This document shows, in pieces, positions 57,017 through 64,000 of a stretch of DNA of 64,000 nt. The notes beneath the pieces were generated by a model. That model worked only from the letters and a program-made list of their open reading frames with translations. It had not been told where the DNA came from and did no database searches. A program made the position numbers and the translations under genes. Position 1 is the stretch's first letter; every line of letters begins with the position of its first letter. The DNA is from Pseudomonas baetica (lineage in GTDB: Bacteria; Pseudomonadota; Gammaproteobacteria; Pseudomonadales; Pseudomonadaceae): the NCBI RefSeq assembly GCF_002813455.1, contig NZ_PHHE01000001.1:2480001-2544000 (forward strand). The letters run 5' to 3'.

Positions 57017-58284
57017 TCAGCTCCTGGTTTGAACGGGTTCGACCGGGTGCTCCGACCCAGCCGTGAATTGGGCGCCACGCGACAGGCGCTTGGCTTGATA
57101 CATCGCCGCATCGGCGGCATCGAGCAAGGCTCCCGGTGTAGCGCCATGATCGGGGTAAACCGCGATGCCGATACTGAGCGAGGTCACAACGCTGGTGTCA
57201 CCCGGCAGCGCGATGGGCATGTCCATGCTGGCGAGGATCTTGTCGGCAATGCGTTCGGCGTCTTCGATCTTGTGCAGGGGCGTGAGCAGTACGGCGAATT
57301 CGTCGCCGCCCAGCCGCGCGACCAGATCCTCTTCGCGCAACTGTGCGCGTATGCGATTGGCAACGGCCACCAGCACCGCGTCACCGGCCGCATGCCCAAA
57401 GCGATCGTTGATGCCTTTGAAGCGGTCGCTGTCGAGAAACAACACCGCTACGCGCTCATGGAGTTTGCTGGCGTTGCGCAGGGCACGGATCAGTCGACCC
57501 TCGAAAAAAGCGCGGTTCGGCAGACCGGTCAGACTGTCGTGACTGGCTTGGTGGGCCAGCGTTTCGTTTTCGTTTTGCAGATGGGTTTGCCAAGACTCCA
57601 ACTCGTCGAGCAAGGCATTGAAGTCGTTGCCGAGGTTGTCGAGTTCGGCGATCTGCGCGGGTGGCACGCGTCGATCCAGCGCGCGTTCGCTGCGAGCGGC
57701 GTGGGCCACGGCAGCGAGACTGCGCAGCGGGCCGGTAATGCCGCGCAACTGTCGACGCGCCAGATAGAGTGCAACCCAGGCACTGATCGCGTACAGAGAA
57801 TAATTCCCACCAGACCGCTGAGCAGAAAACGCATCAGGCTGCCGCCGTGGCCGGTGAGCAGGACGCGGCCGACTTCGCGATCTTGATGCAAGATCGGCAG
57901 GCTGATCGGTTTCTCCAGAAGGGCGCGGGTAATCTGCATTTCCAGCTCGGAGAACAAGCCGTTCTCCGACCGCTGCCAACGTGCAAGCAACTGGCCCTGC
58001 GCATCGAGCACCTGAGCCTGCGCCACCTCCTCGGTGGAAGCAATCAGCGCCAAGGCTTCAGTGGCAGCAGGCTTGTCGTTAAACACCACCGCCGCTTCCA
58101 CGGTGTAGCTGATCGAGCGGGCAATCAGTTGCAGGTTGTGATCGGCGTAAACCCGCAGCGCCAGAACGCCCAGCAAGGTCAACGAGACACTGGCCATCGC
58201 CACGGCCACCAGCGCCACAATCAAATGCCCGCGACCGATGACCGAGCCCAGCGTGGGGCGAATTTTGGAATTGAACAAACTCAT
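57017..58284 (-). pseudogene. yfiN: yfiN diguanylate cyclase gene with a frameshift
   Basis: The first frame (start 58284, ATGA overlap with yfiR) encodes the N-terminal helix (about 18-45), periplasmic PAS-like sensor and the start of the second helix (SLMRFLLSGLVGIILC), then goes wrong as TRSVPGLHSIW. The other frame resumes the protein at AISAWVALYLARRQLRGITGPL and holds the HAMP domain, the inhibitory site REED, the active motif GGDEF and the normal C-terminus. The switch lies within 57784-57800 and is repaired by one added base. No slippery heptamer is visible there. As read, no membrane-bound cyclase is made; a sequencing error in a single base is the alternative. Confidence 0.8.
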
Positions 58285-58856
58285 GGCACCGCCGCTTTGC
58301 GACGCGATAACTGCAGCACGCTTGGATGAATGCGCACGCCACTGCGGGCGACGGAGTCAAGATTGACTTCGAAGGACACCTGCTCGTCACCCACTCGCAG
58401 GCAGAACAGACTGCCGACGGTGCATTGATCGCCACCTTCGCTGATGCTCAGCACCGGGTGACCGGTCAATGAGGCGAACAGCCGACTGCGTTCATCAGCC
58501 GTGAGTTTGCCGATGTACACCGCATCGCACTCGCTGATGATGGCCGGGTTATCGGCCAGCAGTCGGCGCACGGCCACTGGCCGGCCGGTCGCTTGAGTGG
58601 TGCCTTTGACCAGGTCATCGGTGTATTCGGTCGGGCCGACGATACACAGGCGCAGTTGCGCAGGTTCCACCGGCCAGCGTGCGTAACTGAGGATGCCAAG
58701 AACGACTTGGGTAACAGATTTTGCCCGTTGCTCGGCCATGCCCACCGGCGCTTGGGATTGCGCGACGGCTACGCCTGTCAACAACCAGAGCAGAGCGACA
58801 AGCACTGCGTGCTTGCAGCGAAACACGCGCTCCGTCGCCCAGACAGTCACCTTCAT
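58281..58856 (-). CDS. yfiR: YfiR periplasmic repressor of YfiN
   Basis: A 191-residue exported protein using ATG at 58856 (MKVTVWATERVFRCKHAVLV); the signal sequence runs to about VAVAQS. The mature part has KSVTQVVLGILSYARWPVEPAQLRLCIVGP, YIGKLTADERSRLFASLTGHPVLSISEGGDQCTVGSLFCL and a C-terminal FEVNLDSVARSGVRIHPSVLQLSR, matching YfiR, including the paired Cys residues (CIVGP/CDAVY and CTVGSLFC). YfiR binds the periplasmic domain of YfiN and blocks cyclase activity; redox state of its cysteines matters in P. aeruginosa. Confidence 0.9.
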   Translation of the reverse strand: MKVTVWATERVFRCKHAVLVALLWLLTGVAVAQSQAPVGMAEQRAKSVTQVVLGILSYARWPVEPAQLRLCIVGPTEYTDDLVKGTTQATGRPVAVRRLLADNPAIISECDAVYIGKLTADERSRLFASLTGHPVLSISEGGDQCTVGSLFCLRVGDEQVSFEVNLDSVARSGVRIHPSVLQLSRRKAAVP

Positions 58857-58927
58857 GCAGGGATTCTCTTGGATCTTAACGAAATGATGCCGCAACGATA
58901 GCACAGCGCTGAATCACCAGCGATACA

Positions 58928-58957
58928 GCGAGTCCTGACTGGTTAGTCAGGACTCGC
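58928..58957. terminator. Hairpin between yfiR and recD
   Basis: A perfect 13-bp stem GCGAGTCCTGACT (58928-58940) / AGTCAGGACTCGC (58945-58957) with a 4-base loop, without a clear T-run. It lies 21 bp after the recD stop on the minus strand and probably ends the recBD transcript. Confidence 0.75.
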
Positions 58958-58978
58958 CGCGAACTGCAGCGTTCATCA

Positions 58979-61084
58979 TCACTGAACCTCAGCGCCCTCT
59001 TCCAGTTCCAGCATGAGTCCGCTAAGACGTTTTACCTTGCGCTGCACCGCCTCTTCAAAGACCCCCGCGCGGGGCTCGATCAGAGTAAACCAGTGCTTGG
59101 CTCGGGTAATGCCAGTGTAGATCAGCTCCTTGGTCAATACAGGGTTCAAGGCATCAGGCAGGATCAACGCGGTGTGGGCAAACTCAGACCCCTGGGATTT
59201 GTGCACGGTCATGGCGTACACGGTTTCGACGTCGTTAAGCCGACTCGGCAAAACGAAGCGCACGCCGCCCTGACCATCATTGCGCGGAAAGGCTACACGC
59301 AACACCGGTTTGCCGGCGTCGGGGCCTTCTCGCTCGGGGAGTTTCAAGGCAATGCCGATATCGCCGTTCATCAAACCCAGTCCGTAGTCATTACGGGTCA
59401 TCAACACCGGACGACCTTCGTACCATTGCTGGTCATTTTCGATCAGACGGGCCTTGAGCAATGCAGCCGTGATGCGCTGGTTCAAACCCTCAACGCCCCA
59501 TGGCCCTTTGCGCACCGCACACAACAACTGGAAGCTGTCGAACGCCTGCAAGACTTCACGGGCCCAGTCGATCCAGTCCGGATGTTCGAGCGGCCTGCCG
59601 AGCGCCGGGCGCTGATTGCGCAGCACGCTCAGATAATGCCGGTAACCTTGCGGGCCATCGCCATGGCCCTCTAGCAACAGTCGCTCCAGTTTGTGATCGT
59701 GCTCGCCTTTTAGCGGCAGCGAATACACATCGTCGTAGTGCCCCGCCGCCAGCAACTGCCGCGCTTCATCCGGAAGTTGCTGATTGACCCGCCGCGCGAG
59801 TTGGCCGATGCCGCTGCCTTCGCCGAATCGCCGTGAGTGGCGCAACATCACTACCTGTTGCGCCAGCGGATGGGAACCGTCGACGTCTTCGTGCAAACCA
59901 CTGTCCTGCAAGGATTCACCGCTAACCGACTCAAGCCACTGCCGGGTCTGCGGGCTGTACCAACCGCTTTCGGCATCGCGACACAGGTCCCCCAACACCG
60001 CTCCCGCCTCTACGGACGCCAATTGATCCTTGTCGCCCAGCAACACCAGTCGCGCGTGGGCCGGCAAAGCGTCGAGCAGGTTGGCCATCATTTCCAGGTC
60101 GATCATCGACGCTTCATCGACCACCAGCACGTCCAGTGGCAAGCGGTTGCCCGCGTGGTGACGAAAGTGACGAGTGCCGGGACGGCTGCCAAGCAAACGG
60201 TGCACCGTGGTTACGTCGCAGGGGATTTTGGCCCGCACGTCTTCCGCGACTTTCAGTGATTGCACTTGCTGACTGATGGACTCGGTCAACCGCGCCGCCG
60301 CTTTGCCAGTCGGCGCCGCCAGACGAATTCTCAATGGGTGGCCCGCCTCCACCGCTGGCGCCTGGAGCAATGCCAGCAAACGCACTACCGTGGTGGTTTT
60401 ACCCGTGCCAGGACCACCCGTGACGATGCTAAAGGCTCCACGTGTGGCAATGGCGCAGGCGAGTTTCTGCCAGTCGATCACATCGTCGGTTTTGACCGCC
60501 CCGAACAATTCATTCAGCCGCTGCGGCAGATCATCCGGCGTCGCCTCGCCCTGGGCCAGACGTTGGCGCAAAGCCGTATCGATGCGGCGCTCATAGGCCC
60601 AATAACGCCTGAGATAGAGGCGCTTCCCGGACAACACCAGTGGACGTTGCTGCGCCGAACCACTGCCATCGGCCGACAGCGCCACAAGAGGACTGTCTGC
60701 CAGCACCTTGCACCAGTGAGCACCGTCGAGTGCCTCCAGCAATTGCGACGGCAGCAACAGCACCCCGCCTTGTACATCGCCTTCGGGCGGAAGCGACAGG
60801 GCGAAATCCGGCGCTTTGAGAGTTTCGAACAGGTCAAGGCACACATGGCCATGACCGAGTTGATGGCTGGTCAGTGCGGCAGCGAGCAATACCAGTGGAT
60901 CAGTATCCGGCTCAAGCTCGTGCAGAAATGCGACGAATGCTTTGTCCAGCGCACGCAGCCAGCCTCGCTCGACCCAACGGGTAAGCAGCAACAGCAAATC
61001 ATCGGCGCTGGTCAGAGGCGAGAGTGAAGACAGGCTGTCCGCTGTCAGCGGCGTCGGCAACAGATCGTCGAAGGTGCGGCTCAT
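58979..61084 (-). CDS. recD: RecBCD enzyme subunit RecD
   Basis: A 701-residue 5'-3' helicase of the RecBCD recombination/degradation complex. The start is ATG at 61084, giving an ATGA overlap with recB. Walker A: IVTGGPGTGKTTTVVRLLAL (about residue 219-238); Walker B region DVLVVDEASMIDLEMM; Gln/Arg motif VLLGDKDQLASVEAGAVLGDL; late helicase motif TVHKSQGSEFAHTALILPD and ITRAKHWF. Length slightly exceeds E. coli RecD (608) because of insertions common in pseudomonads. RecD makes the complex fast and processive and is needed for Chi response. Confidence 0.95.
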   Translation of the reverse strand: MSRTFDDLLPTPLTADSLSSLSPLTSADDLLLLLTRWVERGWLRALDKAFVAFLHELEPDTDPLVLLAAALTSHQLGHGHVCLDLFETLKAPDFALSLPPEGDVQGGVLLLPSQLLEALDGAHWCKVLADSPLVALSADGSGSAQQRPLVLSGKRLYLRRYWAYERRIDTALRQRLAQGEATPDDLPQRLNELFGAVKTDDVIDWQKLACAIATRGAFSIVTGGPGTGKTTTVVRLLALLQAPAVEAGHPLRIRLAAPTGKAAARLTESISQQVQSLKVAEDVRAKIPCDVTTVHRLLGSRPGTRHFRHHAGNRLPLDVLVVDEASMIDLEMMANLLDALPAHARLVLLGDKDQLASVEAGAVLGDLCRDAESGWYSPQTRQWLESVSGESLQDSGLHEDVDGSHPLAQQVVMLRHSRRFGEGSGIGQLARRVNQQLPDEARQLLAAGHYDDVYSLPLKGEHDHKLERLLLEGHGDGPQGYRHYLSVLRNQRPALGRPLEHPDWIDWAREVLQAFDSFQLLCAVRKGPWGVEGLNQRITAALLKARLIENDQQWYEGRPVLMTRNDYGLGLMNGDIGIALKLPEREGPDAGKPVLRVAFPRNDGQGGVRFVLPSRLNDVETVYAMTVHKSQGSEFAHTALILPDALNPVLTKELIYTGITRAKHWFTLIEPRAGVFEEAVQRKVKRLSGLMLELEEGAEVQ

Positions 61085-64000
61085 AGCAAGACTCCCTGTT
61101 CCCATGCGGGTTCGGCCTTGGGTTCGGGTTTGCCCTGGAACATTCGATCAAGACGCTCGATGAGCTCACGGGGGGGACGCGCAAAGTAAACACCGCGACT
61201 GTCCGCCCGAGTACCGCGCAGAAACAGGTACAGCGCGCCACCAACATGCCGGTCGTAATCGTAGTCGGGCAATCGTGCCTTGAGCTGGCGATGCAACGCC
61301 AGCAGGTACAACACGTATTGCAGGTCGTAGCGGTTGTCGAGGATCGACTGTTCCATGGCCTGCTCGGTGTAGGCCAGGTCATCGACACCCAGCCAGTTGG
61401 ACTTGTAGTCGGCCACGTAATAGCGACCATCGAGCTCGAAGGTCAGGTCAATGAAGCCTTTGAACATGCCATTGAGCTGCACCGGTTCCGCCGCGACCCG
61501 CGCCACGCCTTTATGGGTGTACTGGCGCACCAGTTCGTCGAGTTTGAGCACGTCGACTTTATGGCTGGCGAACCAGAACTCCATTTCCACCCGGTACTGC
61601 TTGAGTTGCTCAAGAATGACCGGAGGTTGTCCGCCAGCAATCGGCAGCGGAGATTTGAGCAGGTGCTGCAGCCAGTCACTCAGCGTGATGATCCAGCCCT
61701 CCCAGCCGCGCAGATTACAGCGCCGGGCAATTGCATCCTCCAACGCCCCACGGGTCACGGCGAAACCATCGTCACCCGCCCATTCCAGCAAACCATGGAG
61801 AAACGTTCCCGGATTGGGCCCCCGGGGGAAGCGATGGATATCGGCGCCACCGGCGATGATTTCCCGTGGTGCATCGGGATCGAGGCGTTCGTCATCAAAC
61901 AGCTTCTGTGCTTGCGGGCTGTCCGGTGCCTCATCGCTGCCGACACTCAATACGTCACTGATGCGCAATGCGCTGTAGGACGCAATCCACCAGTTCTCGC
62001 TGGCCTTGCGCTTGGGTAGCAGGGTGGCACTAAGGACGGCCTCATTGCGCGGTGGCTGGTAATGCTCGTCGGTGGATTGCGGCATTTCACCAATGCTGAT
62101 GGCCGCACAGTCTTGTTGCAGATCTTGCAGCCATCGGTCCAGTCCCGTGGACTCCTTCAATGATTCGCCACCGCCAAGCAAGTAGCCCAAAGCAGAAAGA
62201 TTCAGGACCGAGCTATTGTTATTACCCCGTTTGAGATCTGTCACGCCCAGCCAGCAGGCATGTTGCGCGCGAGTCAGGGCGACATAAAGCAGGCGCAAGT
62301 CTTCGGCCAGACGCTCATCGTCCGCTTGCGCAATCAGCTCGGGGGTTGGCTTCAAGCTCACTTGAGCCTTGCCCGAAGCGTCGTGGTAATGCAGCGGCAA
62401 ACGGCTGCCGTCTACCGGTTTCGCCGAACAGATGAAGGGCAAAAACACCAACGGATATTCGAGGCCTTTGGACTTGTGGATGGTCACGACCTTGACCAGT
62501 TGCTCATCACTTTCCAGACGCAGAATCTGTTCTTCACCGGCTTGCCCGGACAATGCCAGAAGCTCCGCCAGATGACGGATCAGCGCTTGTTCACCGTCCA
62601 GTTCGGCGGCGGCTTGCTGCATCAGCTCCGACAGGTGCAACAGGTTAGTCAGCACTCGCTCGCCATCGCTGCGGGCGATCAGGGTTTGCGGCAAGTGGAA
62701 GTCGTGCAACAGGCGCCGCAACATCGGCAGCACACCTTGCTTGCGCCAGAGCTCTCGATAACCGCGGAACTGCATGACGCGGGTTTCCCAGACCAGTTCG
62801 TCCTGATTCAGCCGCTCCAGTTCAGCCAATGGCAGATTCAAGGTGACGCAAGCCAGCGCGGCTTTCAGGGAGCGCTCGACATCCGGCTCGGCGCAGGCCT
62901 TGAGCCAGGAAAGCAGATCGTGGGCTTCCTGCGCGGCGAAAACCGAATCCTTGTCCGACAGATAAACACTGCGCACGCCGCGGGTCGCGAGTTCACCACG
63001 TACCGCCTGGGCCTCTTTGCCGTCACGGACGAGAATCGCAATATCGGACGGTTGCAAGCCTTTGAAGTCCTTGCCGTCCTGAGTAAATCCGGCGCTACCG
63101 GTTTGCCCGCCGTTGAGCAGTGCCGTGATTTCGCTGGCGCATGCTGCCGCCAACTGCTGCCGATAGACCACGCCTGACAGCGGCTGATCAGTAGACAAGT
63201 TCCAGACATTCAGTGCCGCGACGTCTTGTCCGGCAATCTGCAGTTTCTCTTTACGGCCCTGCGATTCGACGGGGTGAAACGGTACCGGGTTGTCACCATT
63301 TTTCTCCCGGAACAAAAACGCGCCGCGTCCCTGCTCTCTGGACTCGGCGCGTTCGAACACGTGATTGACCGCTTTGACCATGCCATGGCTGGAACGGAAG
63401 TTGGTACCTAACGTATGCAGTCGGCCAGTGGTGGCTTGGCGAGCGCGCAAATAGGTGTAGATATCTGCGCCTCGGAAGGCGTAAATCGCCTGTTTGGGAT
63501 CACCGATCAAAAACAGGCCGGTATCCGGATTGTTGTCTTCGATGCGGTAGATGCTTTCGAAGATTCGGTATTGCACCGGATCGGTGTCCTGAAACTCGTC
63601 GATCAGGGCTACCGGAAATTGTTCGCGGATCAGCGTCGCCAGACGTTCGCCGCCCTCCGATTGCAGCGCGGCATCCAGGCGCAACAGCATGTCGTCGAAG
63701 CCCATTTCGGCGCGGCGACGTTTCTCTTCTTCGAAGCGCGCACCGACCCATTTGGCGGCGTGCTGCAACACCGCGGCATCTGGGGTCGGCAAAGAATCCA
63801 GACTCGACTTGAGTCCGGGCATGGCATCGAGTCCCGGATGGCTCGGAGCTTGACCTTTCCAGGCTTCGGCCATTCCGTCAGGCGTCAGTCGGGTGAAACC
63901 TGTGCCAATGTCGAGTTGTTCAAGGGACTCGTCTTCGGCCCAGGTTTTGAGCTTGTCGAACCACGGTTCGAAGTACCGTGCCTGCATCTTTCGACCGTCG
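61081..64000 (-). CDS. recB: RecBCD enzyme subunit RecB (5' end outside the window)
   Basis: The window holds about 972 codons of RecB; the frame continues without stop through 64000 (DGRK before MQARYFEP), and the N-terminal about 250 residues with the Walker A motif are missing. Visible UvrD-type motifs: PVALIDEFQDTDPVQYRIFE (motif II), LFLIGDPKQAIYAFRGADIYTY (III), VVTIHKSKGLEYPLVFLPF (V) and LYVALTRAQHACWLG (VI). The C-terminal nuclease domain has YYVADYKSNWLG (about 61393-61428) with the Asp-x-Lys catalytic pair. RecB unwinds 3'-5' and cuts DNA. Its stop overlaps the recD start. Confidence 0.97.
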   Translation of the reverse strand, partial: DGRKMQARYFEPWFDKLKTWAEDESLEQLDIGTGFTRLTPDGMAEAWKGQAPSHPGLDAMPGLKSSLDSLPTPDAAVLQHAAKWVGARFEEEKRRRAEMGFDDMLLRLDAALQSEGGERLATLIREQFPVALIDEFQDTDPVQYRIFESIYRIEDNNPDTGLFLIGDPKQAIYAFRGADIYTYLRARQATTGRLHTLGTNFRSSHGMVKAVNHVFERAESREQGRGAFLFREKNGDNPVPFHPVESQGRKEKLQIAGQDVAALNVWNLSTDQPLSGVVYRQQLAAACASEITALLNGGQTGSAGFTQDGKDFKGLQPSDIAILVRDGKEAQAVRGELATRGVRSVYLSDKDSVFAAQEAHDLLSWLKACAEPDVERSLKAALACVTLNLPLAELERLNQDELVWETRVMQFRGYRELWRKQGVLPMLRRLLHDFHLPQTLIARSDGERVLTNLLHLSELMQQAAAELDGEQALIRHLAELLALSGQAGEEQILRLESDEQLVKVVTIHKSKGLEYPLVFLPFICSAKPVDGSRLPLHYHDASGKAQVSLKPTPELIAQADDERLAEDLRLLYVALTRAQHACWLGVTDLKRGNNNSSVLNLSALGYLLGGGESLKESTGLDRWLQDLQQDCAAISIGEMPQSTDEHYQPPRNEAVLSATLLPKRKASENWWIASYSALRISDVLSVGSDEAPDSPQAQKLFDDERLDPDAPREIIAGGADIHRFPRGPNPGTFLHGLLEWAGDDGFAVTRGALEDAIARRCNLRGWEGWIITLSDWLQHLLKSPLPIAGGQPPVILEQLKQYRVEMEFWFASHKVDVLKLDELVRQYTHKGVARVAAEPVQLNGMFKGFIDLTFELDGRYYVADYKSNWLGVDDLAYTEQAMEQSILDNRYDLQYVLYLLALHRQLKARLPDYDYDRHVGGALYLFLRGTRADSRGVYFARPPRELIERLDRMFQGKPEPKAEPAWEQGVLL

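Noticed and set aside
57784..57800. Programmed ribosomal frameshift in yfiN
   Set aside because: No slippery heptamer or downstream pseudoknot-like structure is visible at the switch, and from memory the YfiN family is encoded by one continuous frame.

Overview
The window looks like a chromosome segment of a Pseudomonas of the P. fluorescens group. Evidence: GC-rich codon use, many copies of the REP hairpins typical of this group (core GTGGGAGCGAGCCTGCTCGC and variants), the valine-catabolic mmsA-mmsB pair, the yfiR-yfiN-yfiB c-di-GMP module, recB-recD and two DUF6124-type genes. No rRNA, tRNA or CRISPR array was seen.

Layout. 1-600: tail of an integrative conjugative element (ICE) whose last gene runs into, and truncates, a His-tailed EamA transporter. 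1.7-7 kb: a two-domain lysozyme-inhibitor-like protein, a DUF6124-like gene, an ISL3-family IS sitting in a terminator T-tract, rimJ and an ArnT-like glycosyltransferase. 7.2-10.3 kb: a chemoreceptor and a HigBA-type toxin-antitoxin pair. 10.3-21.4 kb: a lipid/glycerol-ether-like catabolic region (DUF1329, DUF1302, phospholipase C/P1-nuclease-like protein, FGGY kinase, GlpD-like and alkyl-DHAP-synthase-like flavoproteins) with a divergent AraC regulator. 21.9-33.7 kb: a DUF6124 gene with a structured leader, glyoxalase-like protein, D-aminoacylase/RpiR/GntP operon, Fic protein, a quinone/flavodoxin-type redox group and small transport and regulator genes.

33.0-49.1 kb is the most interesting part. 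An 11-gene minus-strand operon encodes an acyl carrier protein with a C-terminal zinc ribbon, two intact and two degenerate ketosynthases arranged as two KS/CLF-like pairs, a fusion of class III aminotransferase with acyl-ACP reductase, two ketoreductases, a DUF1302-type barrel, a LolA-like carrier and an MMPL/RND exporter. The simplest reading is chain building, keto reduction, reductive release as an aldehyde, transamination to a primary amine and export of the lipid amine to the outer membrane. A MerR gene lies at the distal end of the operon. MerR-type promoters of closely similar sequence precede both this operon and the oxidoreductase gene next to merR, which suggests one small regulon.

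49.5-64 kb: a cupin, mmsB-mmsA with a LysR regulator, and a bacteriocin island (colicin E3-type rRNase toxin, immunity protein, a two-gene cassette between 29-bp direct repeats). The island lies between two copies of the LysR 3' end. It is followed by yfiB, a frameshifted yfiN, yfiR, recD and the C-terminal three quarters of recB, which runs off the window.
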